The position numbers and the translations under genes are program-made. A stretch of DNA of 64,000 nucleotides from an uncultured Muribaculaceae bacterium (GTDB lineage Bacteria; Bacteroidota; Bacteroidia; Bacteroidales; Muribaculaceae), in assembly GCA_947174635.1 (NCBI GenBank), contig CAMWJS010000007.1, positions 1-64,000 of the forward strand, in the 5' to 3' direction. Below, one piece after another: positions 32,736-42,525 of this stretch; position 1 is the stretch's first letter; each line of letters opens with the position of its first letter. Below the pieces are notes generated by a model that was not told the DNA's origin, searched no databases, and saw nothing but the letters and a program-made list of their open reading frames with translations.

Positions 32736-33266
32736 ATGATTACCGAACACCAGATAACCGAAATAGGGCGGTTCAACCAACCGCACGGCATCAAAGGAGA
32801 AATCAACGCCGTCATATCAGATGGTGCAGAGCTTGACGACTTAAGCTGCATCATACTGGATATTGACGGCATATTCGTACCATTCTTCATTTCAGGCGTG
32901 AGACAACGTGGCTCTCATTCATTTCTTATAATGATCGATGGGATTGATAACGAGCAGAAGGCCGCTTCAATTGCAAACAAGCCGATTTACGCCCTATCCG
33001 ATGAAATCAGATTGACCGATGATGATTTTGATGAGGATGGTTTTTATGCAGAAGATTTTATCGGATTTGAGATTTCGACTCCCGACGGTGAACTTAACGG
33101 AACAATCGCGGACATAGATGACTCTACCGAGAATGTACTGTTCATAGTGAATGCCGACAACGGGAAAACGCATCTTGTCCCCGTTGCAGACGAATTAATT
33201 ACCGATATTGATATTGACAACCGTCATATCACTGTCGATCTTCCCTCCGGATTACTTGAACTCTAA
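32736..33266 (+). CDS. rimM: 16S rRNA processing protein
   Basis: 176 residues. RimM helps mature the 30S head around ribosomal protein S19. Residues about 5-80 form the first beta-barrel (IGRFNQPHGIKGEINAVI, then GSHSFLIMIDGIDNEQKAASIANKPIYAL). The second PRC-type barrel covers about 100-175 (FIGFEISTPDGELNGTIADIDDSTENVLFIV, HLVPVADELITDIDIDNRHI). It is unusually acidic in the linker. The acidic 101-residue gene starts 18 bp downstream. Confidence 0.92.
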   Translation: MITEHQITEIGRFNQPHGIKGEINAVISDGAELDDLSCIILDIDGIFVPFFISGVRQRGSHSFLIMIDGIDNEQKAASIANKPIYALSDEIRLTDDDFDEDGFYAEDFIGFEISTPDGELNGTIADIDDSTENVLFIVNADNGKTHLVPVADELITDIDIDNRHITVDLPSGLLEL

Positions 33267-33284
33267 TCAGCCAAATATACTATC

Positions 33285-33590
33285 ATGGACATATACGACG
33301 AAAACAAGGCCGTTGAATTTATCAACAATACGCTTAAAGAAAAGGGACTCTCCACATATCCCGAAGATGAAATACTCAATCTAATCGATATGATTTGGGA
33401 TTATTACGAAGAGAATGGATTGCTTGAAATTGACGATGACTTTGAAGCCGACGAAGATGAAGACATATCGGGTGAATTGTGTGATTATATCACACGAATG
33501 CTGAAAAAGGATCCTCATGCGCAAATAAAAGCAGAAGACATTCCGGTGATTGTCGAAGCCGAAATCGCATACGAAGATTCAGTTTTATAA
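33285..33590 (+). CDS. Small acidic hypothetical protein
   Basis: 101 residues, strongly acidic: the middle DDDFEADEDEDISGELCDYI has nine acids in twenty. The first part forms amphipathic helices (VEFINNTLKEKGLSTYPEDEIL, MIWDYYEENGLLEI). No signal peptide or membrane segment, so probably cytosolic. It lies between rimM and the OmpA-like gene with short spacers (18 and 16 bp), which supports it as a real, co-transcribed gene. Family not recognised. Confidence 0.7.
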   Translation: MDIYDENKAVEFINNTLKEKGLSTYPEDEILNLIDMIWDYYEENGLLEIDDDFEADEDEDISGELCDYITRMLKKDPHAQIKAEDIPVIVEAEIAYEDSVL

Positions 33591-33606
33591 TCGAAATCCA
33601 AGGCAA

Positions 33607-34227
33607 ATGAAACACATAATCTTAACGTTGGCTTTAGCGGCAATAGCGCCGACACTTCCGGCACAGTCGTCGCTCCTCGAACAGGAGGCGGCCGCCAATG
33701 CCGCACAGGAGTTTGACAACGAGCTCCGGTCGCCTATGGTCGGGCCGAAACTGCGCGCCTACGTACGTGCCTACATGAAATCAATCGCAGAAGCGCTCTA
33801 TCGAGAAGGTTATGAAGTGGAAACAATGCGAGAAGGGGAGGTCGTAATCACGGTCATTCCCACAGACCGGCTTTTCGCTCCAAACGACACCATACTTATG
33901 CCGCAGGCATCCGGTATTCTTGACCATTTCAGACAGTATGCCACTCCTGATGACCGGTTTAAAATTGTCATCGCCGTACACTCAGACGACACCGGTTCAG
34001 AAGAGTATCTGTATGATCTGACAGAACACCGAACCGTCGCAGTCCTTGATTATTTAGAGTCCTTAGGATTTGCGCCTGATAATCTTGTCGGATTCCCCAA
34101 AGGCAACAGTTCTCCGGTGGCCGAGTCAACATCGCGGGCCAATAGAGCCAAAAACCGCCGCCTTGAGATTTTCATAGTGCCGTCACAGGAACTTCTGGCT
34201 CAGGCCAGACAATCAGCAAAAAAATAA
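33607..34227 (+). CDS. OmpA-like domain exported protein
   Basis: 206 residues from the ATG at 33607, which gives the signal peptide MKHIILTLALAAIAPTLPAQ; an upstream start at 33550 overlaps the previous gene and spoils the signal. Residues about 85-195 resemble an OmpA/MotB peptidoglycan-binding domain (FAPNDTILMPQASGILDHF, FKIVIAVHSDDTGSEEYLYDLTEHRTVAVLDYL, SRANRAKNRRLEIFI). There is no barrel, so it is likely periplasmic and anchors to the cell wall. Confidence 0.82.
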   Translation: MKHIILTLALAAIAPTLPAQSSLLEQEAAANAAQEFDNELRSPMVGPKLRAYVRAYMKSIAEALYREGYEVETMREGEVVITVIPTDRLFAPNDTILMPQASGILDHFRQYATPDDRFKIVIAVHSDDTGSEEYLYDLTEHRTVAVLDYLESLGFAPDNLVGFPKGNSSPVAESTSRANRAKNRRLEIFIVPSQELLAQARQSAKK

Positions 34228-34273
34228 TTAAGGACGAAATGCCTCTAATTCTCCAAATTAGCGTTTATACTTG

Positions 34274-34304
34274 TTGGCCGACAAAATAATTATTAGTAAA
34301 TTTG
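34274..34304 (+). promoter_or_regulatory. proS promoter
   Basis: TTG (34274-34276), 20 bp, TAAATTTG (34297-34304), followed by a leader of about 30 nt to the proS ATG at 34340. Confidence 0.7.
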
Positions 34305-34339
34305 CACCTCCAATCAAAGAATATTAAACACCAAACATA

Positions 34340-35821
34340 ATGGCAAAGGAATTAAAAAATCTGACCAAACGCAGCGAAAATTATTCGCAGTGGTATAATG
34401 AACTTGTAGTTAAGGCCGACCTGGCTGAGCCATCGGCAGTGAGAGGCTGCATGGTAATCAAGCCCTACGGATATGCTATCTGGGAAAAGATGCAACAGAC
34501 TCTTGACAAAATGTTCAAAGAAACCGGAGTACAGAATGCCTATTTCCCGATGCTAATTCCCAAATCATATCTCTGCCGCGAGGCTGAGCATGTGGAAGGC
34601 TTTGCCAAGGAATGTGCCGTAGTCACACATTACCGCCTGAAAAACGATCCTAACGGCAATGGTGTCATTGTTGACCCTGATGCACGTCTGGAAGAAGAAC
34701 TCATAGTTCGTCCGACTTCTGAAACCATCATTTGGGGCACATATAAAAACTGGATACACTCTTATCGCGACCTTCCTATTCTGTGCAACCAGTGGGCCAA
34801 CGTGATGCGCTGGGAGATGCGTACACGCATGTTCCTGCGTACCGCCGAATTCCTGTGGCAGGAAGGACACTGCGCACATGAAACCGCAGAGGAATCGGAA
34901 GCCCGCACCGTCCAGATGATCAACCTCTATGCCGAATTTGCAGAAAAATTTATGGCAATGCCTGTAATAAAAGGCGTCAAAACCGCCAACGAGCGCTTTG
35001 CCGGAGCTCTCAATACGTATACAATTGAAGCCATGATGCAGGACGGCAAGGCTCTCCAGTCAGGAACGTCACACAACCTTGGACAAAATTTCGCAAAAGC
35101 ATTTGACGTCACCTTTGTCAACAAAGACAACAAACCGGAATATGTATGGGCCAACTCATGGGGCGTATCTACCCGTCTGATGGGAGCATTGATAATGTCT
35201 CATTCCGACGATAATGGTCTTGTGCTCCCGCCACATCTGGCTCCCATCCAGGTTGTGATAGTTCCCATCTACAAGAACTCGGAGCAACTTGCTGAAATAA
35301 CAAAAGCCGTGCTGCCTGTTGTTGAAGAACTGCGCGAAAAAGGCATAAGTGTCAAATACGATGATGCGGAAAACCGTCGCCCGGGATTTAAATTTGCTGA
35401 CTATGAGCTCAAAGGCGTACCCGTACGCCTTGCTATCGGAGCGCGCGACCTTGAAGAAGGGACAATCGAAGTCATGCGCCGCGATACCCTCGAAAAAGAA
35501 ACAATGCCATTTGCCGGCATTGCTGACGAAGTGGCCGCTCTCCTTGAAAAAATTCAGGACAACATATACCAAAAAGCATTGGCTCACCGACAGAGCATGA
35601 CCCGTACGGTCGACACCTACGATGAGTTTAAAGCCGAGATTGAAAAAGGTGGATTTATTCTTGCACACTGGGATGGCACCACCGAAACCGAAGAAAAGGT
35701 CAAGGAAGAAACAAAAGCCACAATCCGCTGCATTCCTTTGGACGGAGATACCACTCCCGGCAAATGCATGGTGACAGGACGTCCGTCGGCACGTCGCGTA
35801 ATCTTTGCCCGCAATTACTAA
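34340..35821 (+). CDS. proS: Prolyl-tRNA synthetase, archaeal/eukaryotic-type
   Basis: 493 residues. It charges tRNA-Pro. The class II core has [18 protein letters not shown] (motif 1 region), [17 protein letters not shown] and [24 protein letters not shown] (motif 2), and [20 protein letters not shown] (motif 3). The anticodon-binding domain follows ([15 protein letters not shown]), then the zinc-binding-type tail ending in FARNY, whose terminal tyrosine is typical of this form. It lacks the editing insertion of the bacterial type, as usual for Bacteroidetes. A terminator lies 70 bp downstream. Confidence 0.97.
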   Translation: MAKELKNLTKRSENYSQWYNELVVKADLAEPSAVRGCMVIKPYGYAIWEKMQQTLDKMFKETGVQNAYFPMLIPKSYLCREAEHVEGFAKECAVVTHYRLKNDPNGNGVIVDPDARLEEELIVRPTSETIIWGTYKNWIHSYRDLPILCNQWANVMRWEMRTRMFLRTAEFLWQEGHCAHETAEESEARTVQMINLYAEFAEKFMAMPVIKGVKTANERFAGALNTYTIEAMMQDGKALQSGTSHNLGQNFAKAFDVTFVNKDNKPEYVWANSWGVSTRLMGALIMSHSDDNGLVLPPHLAPIQVVIVPIYKNSEQLAEITKAVLPVVEELREKGISVKYDDAENRRPGFKFADYELKGVPVRLAIGARDLEEGTIEVMRRDTLEKETMPFAGIADEVAALLEKIQDNIYQKALAHRQSMTRTVDTYDEFKAEIEKGGFILAHWDGTTETEEKVKEETKATIRCIPLDGDTTPGKCMVTGRPSARRVIFARNY

Positions 35822-35891
35822 CAGCGCAAGGATTTTCATCCGCCGTTTCCATCATCAGAAACATATTCTGATGTTCGATATAAACCATTAA

Positions 35892-35928
35892 TAGTTGTCG
35901 GGCGTTAAAACCTCGACAACTATTTTTT
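35892..35928 (+). terminator. Terminator after proS
   Basis: AGTTGTCG (near 35892-35900) pairs with CGACAACT (about 35914-35921) around a GGCGTTAAAACC-type loop, followed by T6. It ends just before the second MITE copy. Confidence 0.8.
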
Positions 35929-35932
35929 ATGA

Positions 35933-36118
35933 TAAGTAACTGTTCAAAATTATTTTGATATTATGGCGGAAGGATTTTTTAGCCGATTTTTATTGAGGAA
36001 GAAGGATTGACGCGAGCTACATGACTGATGACGAGACAGAAAGCGACAGAAAAGACTCCGACAGAATATTAAAATAAGTGAGAATGGTTGGTATAAAATA
36101 ATTTTAAACAGTTACTTA
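35933..36118 (+). mobile_element. MITE-like element, copy 2 (upstream of umuD)
   Basis: 186 bp bounded by the same terminal inverted repeats as copy 1 (TAAGTAACTGTT at 35933, reverse complement ending at 36118), and about 95% identical to it. It is oriented the same way relative to the following gene: its right end is 27 bp before the umuD ATG. The core (35998-36031) has lost part of the hairpin arm seen in copy 1. The short frame starting MAEGFFSRFLLRKK (35963-36010) is cut to 15 codons. Confidence 0.8.
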
Positions 36119-36145
36119 AATTCATCATATAGAAACTCCGCATAA

Positions 36146-36598
36146 ATGAAACAGTCGCAGACTACTATTATTGATATATCGCAGGCCGACACATCATCAA
36201 ACATGCCTCTACCATATGCCGACCACGGCATTCAGGCAGGCTTTCCTTCACCGGCGCAGGATTATATCACAGAAGCTATTGATCTCAATATTGAGGTCGT
36301 ACGTCATCCGGCCGCCACATTTTATGGAAGAGTCAACGGCGATTCGATGATTGACGAAGGGATTGACGACGGAGATCTGATTGTCATTGACAGGGCCATT
36401 GACCCAGCCGACGGAGATTTGGCAGTGTGCTGCGTAGAAGGCGATTTCACCGTCAAGCGTCTGAAAATCGAGCCTGACCGGGTATGGCTCATTCCGGCAA
36501 ACGAAACCTTCGACCCTATAATGATAACCGAAGACTGCCGTTTTGAAATATGGGGAGTCGTGACATATGTCATAAAAAGGAAATATCGTCATCGTTGA
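36146..36598 (+). CDS. umuD: UmuD-like S24 peptidase, DNA polymerase V accessory subunit
   Basis: 150 residues. UmuD self-cleaves on the RecA filament and then activates UmuC for translesion synthesis. The cleavage site appears as A-G in IQAGFPSPAQDY. The catalytic serine lies in GRVNGDSMIDEGI and the lysine in GDFTVKRLKI, the serine-lysine dyad of LexA/UmuD. There is no DNA-binding domain, so it is UmuD and not LexA. umuC starts 63 bp downstream. A MITE ends 27 bp upstream, so its promoter either lies in that element or has been displaced. Confidence 0.92.
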   Translation: MKQSQTTIIDISQADTSSNMPLPYADHGIQAGFPSPAQDYITEAIDLNIEVVRHPAATFYGRVNGDSMIDEGIDDGDLIVIDRAIDPADGDLAVCCVEGDFTVKRLKIEPDRVWLIPANETFDPIMITEDCRFEIWGVVTYVIKRKYRHR

Positions 36599-36661
36599 TA
36601 TTAACCTCGGTTAATTCAGAATGCGCTCCGACAGATTAATAACAAAATACGTATATCCCTG

Positions 36662-39600
36662 ATGATTGGACTGATAGACTGCAATAATTTTTTTGTATCA
36701 TGTGAACGACTTTTCCGACCAGAGCTGGCTGAGAAAGCTGTTGTCGTGATGTCGAATAACGATGGTTGTGCAGTAGCCATGTCCAACGAAGCCAAAGCCT
36801 TAGGCGTCAAAAGAGGAATTCCGATTTATCAACTGCGGCAACTCATAAAACGGCATAATATCGCCACCATATCAGGCAGCCACCGTCTTTATGGCAACAT
36901 TTCGTCACGTGTTATGGCCACAATAGGCTCAATCGTCCCCGAGATGGAAATATACTCAATTGATGAGGCTTTTCTGGACATGTCGACATGGAAGGACGAG
37001 ATGCTTGACGCTGTCGGTCACAGAATTGTCGCGAAAGTACGTCGTGACGTTGGCATTCCGACATCCTTGGGTATCGCACCGACAAAAACACTGGCAAAAA
37101 TAGCAGCGAGATTTGCCAAGAGATATCCCGCTTATCGTGGAGTATGCATCATAGATTCAGAAGACAAACGCCGTAAGGCATTGTCGCTTACCGAAATCGA
37201 CAGTGTATGGGGAATTGGGCGGCGTCTCGCCAAGAAATTGCGTCAATATAATATAAACACAGCGCTTGATTTTGCCGATATGTCAATTGCAAAAGCAAGG
37301 CAACTAATCAACGTAACAGGGGAGAGGTGCTGGCGCGAGCTGAATGGCGAGCCATGCATTGAACGTGAAGATGCCGAACCGCTTAACAAGCAGATTTGCA
37401 CTTCACGCAGTTACAAAAAATCGATTGATGACCTTGAGCAACTGAAAGAAGCTATATCCCATTATAGCGAGAACGTATCACGCAGACTAAGAGAACAAGG
37501 CGGATGTGCAAGGTCTGTCACAGTATTCATCCAGACAAACTCTTTTCGGCCGGAACTACCACAGCATTTCGGCAGCACCACAATCCGTCTTGATGAAGCA
37601 AGCGATGATACTCTGACAATTACTGCCGCCGCAGTAAAAGCCATCGACTCACTGTTCCGTTCAGGCTACGCCTACCGCAGAGCAGGGGTAATCATAAGCG
37701 AGATTGTTGCACGGAATGCCGTCCAGCAAAATCTGTTCTCAATCCCAGGCAATCGGGAAAAGCGTCAGCGACTCATGCGGGCAATCGACACGATAAACAC
37801 AAAAGGAAGCACCAGGCAACAAATCCATAGCGCAGCGTCAATGCCGTCCGGCATTGTGTGCGCCGCTAACGTCAAACCGTGCAAGGCTACTGACCATAAG
37901 AAAAACATTGCATTACGCATACTTTATACTCTTGTATTTCTGTTTTGCGCGTCATCGATGGCCGGATTGTCTCCGACGACCGAGGCAATTCCCGACACAC
38001 TGGCTAAAGTAGTCAATCTGAATGAAGTTATTGTAAAACCCGGCAAAGAGCACTATTCCAAAAAAAACAATCCGGCAGTTGATTTTGTTACCCGCATACG
38101 CAAAAACGCAGATTTGGGCGACCCGTTACAAAAAGACAACTATAACTTCGAACGATACGAACGCATTACAATCGCTCTCAACGATATCACCGATTCAATC
38201 GGAGCCAATGGTGGCCTGATGAAAAAATTCCGCTTTCTCAACGAATATGTCGACACGTCGGAAGTCACCGGCAAGCCGATATTGCCTATTAGCATAAAAG
38301 AAAAAGTTTCAAATATCTATAACCGCAAAAATCCGCAAGCTACCAGAGAATATATAACAGGATTACGCCGCAAAGGACTTGATGACATAGCCAATCAGGA
38401 AGCGATACAAGCGGTTCTTGAAGACTTTTTCCGTGACATCGACCTGTACGGCAATGATGTAACCCTGCTGAGAAACCGCTTTGTAAGTCCACTGTCAAAA
38501 ATAGGTCCCGATTTCTATAAATATTATCTGTCAGATACTATTGTTGTCGACAATGACAGTTGTGCGGTATTGAGTTTTGCGCCACGCAATAATGCGACAT
38601 TCGGCTTTGTCGGACGCTTTTTTGTTCCGCTACATGACCCGACGATGTTTATCCGGAAAGTATCCCTGACGTTGTCGCCCAAAGCAAACGTCAATTTCGT
38701 AAAGTCGCTTCATCTCGACCAGACATTCGAGCGCCTTGATGACGGCACCCGGCTCAAGACCTCTGACATACTGACTATTGAATTTGAAGTGATACCGAAC
38801 ACACAAGGCATTTACGCTCAGAAATATACCAGATATGGCGCTCACAATTTCGATGAAAGCGACAGGCCGGAACTTTACGACAGACTCGGCTCGACTTACG
38901 CCTCGGCCGATGCATTTCTTAAGGACAATTCATTTTGGGAACAGCGCAGAGGAAAAGACGTCAGTGTTTCCGAAAAAGAAATAGGGTCCCTCATTGCCGA
39001 TTTACACTCAGTGCCCGTATACAAATGGGCTGAACGCGTAATAGGCATATTGGTGTCAGGATATATCCCTTTGGGCAAAAGCGACAAAGTGGAATTCGGC
39101 CCGGTCAATACATTGGTCAGCTTCAACGATGTCGAGGGTACAAGATTTCGTATAGGCGGTGTGACGACGGCCAAACTGAGTAAACATTGGTTCAGTCGCG
39201 GATATCTTGCCTATGGCACAAAAGACAGAAAGTGGAAATACTCAGCAGAAATAGAGTATTCATTTAATGAAAAGAAACGTCATGCACGAGAATTTCCCAT
39301 ACACTCAGTCAGATTGAGCCATAAATACGACACCGAAGCGGTCGGGCAGAACTACGAATTTACAAATCCAGACAATATATTCCTGTCGCTTAAACGAATG
39401 AAAGACACCCTGATGATATATCAGCGGTCGACGGCCATAGACTATACGCTTGAGCTTGAGAACAATTTTTCGCTCAAAGCTTCTGTTGCTCACACCCGTC
39501 AGGAAGCGACCCGCTATATACCGTTCCGTTATAGTGACGGTAGCCATGTAGCCCATTTGGATTTCACTCCGTTCACTCTGACACTAAGATACGCGCCTGG

Positions 39601-40249
39601 AGAGAAATTCATGCAGACCAAAAGCCACCGCATTCCGGTCAATCTTGATGCACCAGTATTTCAGATTTCACACACATATGCACCCGGAGGGAAACCGGGT
39701 GGTTCAAAGTATACAGTCAACAAAACTGAGATAAGTTTCCAAAAACGGTTCTGGCTGTCGGCATTCGGATATATCGATGCAATAGTCAAAGGTGGACATG
39801 TGTGGAGTACAACTCCGTTTACCGAACTGCTTATTCCAAACGCAAATCTCTCATACACCATCCAACCTGAAAGTTTCGCTCTATTGTCGCCCATGGAATT
39901 TATCACAGATTCCTACGCAGTGTTCGACATGACATACTGGGCAAACGGAGCCATATTCAATTATATTCCGTATGTAAAAAAGCTGAAGTTACGAGAGGTA
40001 TTCGCTTTCCGTGGCGTATGGGGTCATCTTAGCGACAAGAACAATCCGATCCACAACAAGTGGTTGCCGCAATTCCCGGTTGGAGCAAATCCTGTAAAAA
40101 TGACAGGCACACCGTATATGGAAATTTCGGCAGGTATCGACAATATATTCAAGATACTGCGTGTCGATTACGTATGGCGGCTGACATACCGCAATACTCC
40201 CGGCATTGACCGTCACGGCCTGCGCGTTGCGCTTCATTTCAATTTCTGA
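36662..40249 (+). CDS. umuC: UmuC-DUF5686 continuous frame (umuC fused to an outer-membrane protein)
   Basis: 1195 codons with no stop. Residues 1 to about 390 are a Y-family polymerase: MIGLIDCNNFFVSCERLF (metal-binding D), YSIDEAFLDMS (catalytic D-E), GIAPTKTLAKIAARFAK, the helix-hairpin-helix SVWGIGRRLAKKL, and a little-finger domain. The usual UmuC end is replaced. Residues 416-437 are a hydrophobic, signal-like stretch (NIALRILYTLVFLFCASS), followed by a DUF5686 protein (LNEVIVKPGKEHYSKK, NRFVSPLSKI, then barrel strands ending LHFNF). DUF5686 proteins usually also have a carboxypeptidase-like domain, absent here. In-frame internal starts are ATG 37841 and GTG 37856. The products are probably separate in the cell. 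Confidence 0.75.
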   Translation: MIGLIDCNNFFVSCERLFRPELAEKAVVVMSNNDGCAVAMSNEAKALGVKRGIPIYQLRQLIKRHNIATISGSHRLYGNISSRVMATIGSIVPEMEIYSIDEAFLDMSTWKDEMLDAVGHRIVAKVRRDVGIPTSLGIAPTKTLAKIAARFAKRYPAYRGVCIIDSEDKRRKALSLTEIDSVWGIGRRLAKKLRQYNINTALDFADMSIAKARQLINVTGERCWRELNGEPCIEREDAEPLNKQICTSRSYKKSIDDLEQLKEAISHYSENVSRRLREQGGCARSVTVFIQTNSFRPELPQHFGSTTIRLDEASDDTLTITAAAVKAIDSLFRSGYAYRRAGVIISEIVARNAVQQNLFSIPGNREKRQRLMRAIDTINTKGSTRQQIHSAASMPSGIVCAANVKPCKATDHKKNIALRILYTLVFLFCASSMAGLSPTTEAIPDTLAKVVNLNEVIVKPGKEHYSKKNNPAVDFVTRIRKNADLGDPLQKDNYNFERYERITIALNDITDSIGANGGLMKKFRFLNEYVDTSEVTGKPILPISIKEKVSNIYNRKNPQATREYITGLRRKGLDDIANQEAIQAVLEDFFRDIDLYGNDVTLLRNRFVSPLSKIGPDFYKYYLSDTIVVDNDSCAVLSFAPRNNATFGFVGRFFVPLHDPTMFIRKVSLTLSPKANVNFVKSLHLDQTFERLDDGTRLKTSDILTIEFEVIPNTQGIYAQKYTRYGAHNFDESDRPELYDRLGSTYASADAFLKDNSFWEQRRGKDVSVSEKEIGSLIADLHSVPVYKWAERVIGILVSGYIPLGKSDKVEFGPVNTLVSFNDVEGTRFRIGGVTTAKLSKHWFSRGYLAYGTKDRKWKYSAEIEYSFNEKKRHAREFPIHSVRLSHKYDTEAVGQNYEFTNPDNIFLSLKRMKDTLMIYQRSTAIDYTLELENNFSLKASVAHTRQEATRYIPFRYSDGSHVAHLDFTPFTLTLRYAPGEKFMQTKSHRIPVNLDAPVFQISHTYAPGGKPGGSKYTVNKTEISFQKRFWLSAFGYIDAIVKGGHVWSTTPFTELLIPNANLSYTIQPESFALLSPMEFITDSYAVFDMTYWANGAIFNYIPYVKKLKLREVFAFRGVWGHLSDKNNPIHNKWLPQFPVGANPVKMTGTPYMEISAGIDNIFKILRVDYVWRLTYRNTPGIDRHGLRVALHFNF

Positions 40250-40325
40250 TTCACTGTGCCAACAGAAAAGTTTTGTTAAAAAATATGCATAAAAACTCTT
40301 CTTACTAAAAAAAACAAGCAATTAC

Positions 40326-40356
40326 TTGAAAACGACATGCCAAACGATTATCTTTG
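40326..40356 (+). promoter_or_regulatory. lpxK promoter
   Basis: TTG (40326-40328), 20 bp, TATCTTTG (40349-40356), with a leader of about 45 nt. Confidence 0.75.
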
Positions 40357-40407
40357 TAAATAATTTCACAAATCATAAAAGCACGTTTATAAACAAGCAT
40401 CATAAGC

Positions 40408-41502
40408 ATGGCTGCCAATAAAATAGTATCCAACTTTATACTTCTCCCGATGTCAAAGCTTTACGGGCTGGGAGTAGGTATAAGGAATATTATGTTTAAA
40501 TGGCACATACTTAAACAGCATAAATTTGATGTACCGGTCATAGTGGTCGGCAATATCGCAGCAGGGGGTACAGGCAAAACTCCCCACACCGAATATATCA
40601 TAAACCTGCTTAAATACAACTATCATATCGGCATGCTAAGCCGAGGCTACAAGCGCAAGACCAAAGGTTTTGTACTCGCCACATCGCGTTCGACCCCTCT
40701 TGACCTCGGAGACGAGCCATATCAGATTTTTCAGAAATTCGGGCGCGAAGTATCGGTCGCAGTCTGCGAAAATCGTTGTGAAGGAATTGAGGAATTGTTG
40801 CGCATTGACCCGGAAATAAACCTCATTGTGCTTGACGATGCATTCCAGCACAGGTATGTAAAGCCTACGGTATCAATAGTCCTGACGGAATTCAATCGAC
40901 CTATATTCATGGACAAACTACTTCCATTGGGCCGATTGAGAGAATCGCATAAAGCAATCTATCGGGCCGACTTTGTTGTCGTCACTAAGTGTCCGGAACG
41001 CATCAAACCTGTCGAATACCGCATTTTTGACAACAATCTGGAGCTGTTCCCTTACCAGAAGCTGTTTTTCTCACGATATACATATCCGGCGCTGAAACCT
41101 GTATTCCCCGAGCAGGCAATCAATATCCCCACTTTACAGTGGATGGACGAGAATGATGCTGTCCTGGTTGTATCAGGCATTGCCAACCCGAAGCCGCTGG
41201 TAAAAATGATAAAGCGCAATCCTCCAAGAGTGAAAATAAAAGTCTTCCCGGACCATCACAACTTCACTCGCAAAGACATACAGGAAATCGAACGCAGATA
41301 CGAAGAGATGGAAGGCAACCACAAAATAATACTCACTACAGAGAAAGATGCGGTCAGACTTGCCAACAATCCATATTTTCCCCACCGGCTCAAATCAGAA
41401 ATATTCTATCAGCCGATTGTCGTTGAATTCGACAATATACGACAGGAAAACTTCGACTACGAGCTAAAAAAAGTTATCTCGGAAAAGCTCCGTAACAGAT
41501 AA
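40408..41502 (+). CDS. lpxK: Tetraacyldisaccharide 4'-kinase (lipid A biosynthesis)
   Basis: 364 residues. LpxK phosphorylates the 4' position of the lipid A disaccharide at the inner membrane. The P-loop is GNIAAGGTGKTPHTEYII at about 48-65. Other conserved segments: MLSRGYKRKTKGF, LGDEPYQIFQKF, NLIVLDDAFQHRYV (Walker B-like) and LLPLGRLRES. A hydrophobic amino-terminal stretch provides membrane contact. The gene stands between its own promoter and punA; the 123-bp gap to punA holds no clear terminator. Confidence 0.95.
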   Translation: MAANKIVSNFILLPMSKLYGLGVGIRNIMFKWHILKQHKFDVPVIVVGNIAAGGTGKTPHTEYIINLLKYNYHIGMLSRGYKRKTKGFVLATSRSTPLDLGDEPYQIFQKFGREVSVAVCENRCEGIEELLRIDPEINLIVLDDAFQHRYVKPTVSIVLTEFNRPIFMDKLLPLGRLRESHKAIYRADFVVVTKCPERIKPVEYRIFDNNLELFPYQKLFFSRYTYPALKPVFPEQAINIPTLQWMDENDAVLVVSGIANPKPLVKMIKRNPPRVKIKVFPDHHNFTRKDIQEIERRYEEMEGNHKIILTTEKDAVRLANNPYFPHRLKSEIFYQPIVVEFDNIRQENFDYELKKVISEKLRNR

Positions 41503-41625
41503 GCCATTTCGGATTTACTGACTTTTTCTGAATACATAACACGTCCCCCCGATTGCATATTCCAAAAACATTACATAATATATAACGTTTTAACTATATC
41601 ATTAATTCATTTTATAAGAATAACC

Positions 41626-42438
41626 ATGATAGAACAGATTAATCAGACAGCGAATTATCTTCGCACACGCGTGGCCGACATGCCACGTATCGCCATAATT
41701 CTCGGTACCGGGCTCGGTGGTTTGCGTAATCATATCGAAAACCAAGAAATAATCCCATATACTGAAATCCCCAATTTCCCCGTATCTACTGTAGAAGGCC
41801 ATAGCGGAAACTTGATTTTCGGCACATTGGGAGGCAAGCGAGTCATTGCAATGCAGGGCCGTTTCCACTATTATGAAGGATATGACATGAAGCAGGTGAC
41901 ATTTCCTGTCAGAGTTTTCAAAGCACTCGGAGTGGAAACCTTATTCGTGTCAAATGCAGCCGGAGGCATGAACAAAGAGTTTCAGGTGGGCAGCATCATG
42001 ACAATCACCGACCACATAAACCTGTTCCCCGAAAACCCGTTGCGTGGCAAGAACTACAATGAACTCGGCCCGCGTTTCCCTGCAATGACCGAGGCATATA
42101 GCCACCGTCTCATAAAACTCGCCGATGAAATTGCCGAATCTAAAGACATCAACCTGATGCATGGCGTATATGTCGGAACCCCCGGTCCTACATTCGAGAC
42201 TCCTGCCGAATATGAATATTTCCGCATCATCGGCGGCGACGCTGTCGGTATGTCCACAGTGCCCGAAGTCATTGTTGCCAACCATGCATCGATGGAGGTA
42301 TATGGCATATCTGTCATCACCGACCTCGGCGGCAAAGACATCACTGAAGTGCCTTCGCACGAAGAGGTGCAGCTCGCAGCCCAGAAAGCCGAACCGAAAA
42401 TGGTAGAGCTTATCGAGGGTATGATTGAAAAACTGTAA
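41626..42438 (+). CDS. punA: Purine nucleoside phosphorylase
   Basis: 270 residues of the trimeric (class I) PNP family. It splits purine nucleosides to base plus ribose 1-phosphate for salvage. Phosphate-binding IILGTGLGGL is at about 23-32, then FPVSTVEGHSGNLIFG, MQGRFHYYEGYDM, and VSNAAGGMNKEFQVGSIMTITDHINLF. The base-specificity part GTPGPTFETPAEYEYFRIIGGDAVGMSTVPE carries the glutamate. It is followed by a strong hairpin terminator. Confidence 0.95.
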   Translation: MIEQINQTANYLRTRVADMPRIAIILGTGLGGLRNHIENQEIIPYTEIPNFPVSTVEGHSGNLIFGTLGGKRVIAMQGRFHYYEGYDMKQVTFPVRVFKALGVETLFVSNAAGGMNKEFQVGSIMTITDHINLFPENPLRGKNYNELGPRFPAMTEAYSHRLIKLADEIAESKDINLMHGVYVGTPGPTFETPAEYEYFRIIGGDAVGMSTVPEVIVANHASMEVYGISVITDLGGKDITEVPSHEEVQLAAQKAEPKMVELIEGMIEKL

Positions 42439-42475
42439 TCATTGTGGCGTAACAAGCCACTTGAATATAAACCTG

Positions 42476-42507
42476 ACAGGAAAGCGTTTTGGCGCTTTCC
42501 TGTTATT
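42476..42507 (+). terminator. Terminator after punA
   Basis: ACAGGAAAGCG (42476-42486) and CGCTTTCCTGT (42493-42503), perfect 11-bp arms, then a T-rich tract; thiL starts 19 bp later. Confidence 0.85.
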
Positions 42508-42525
42508 TAAGCATATAATTATATA

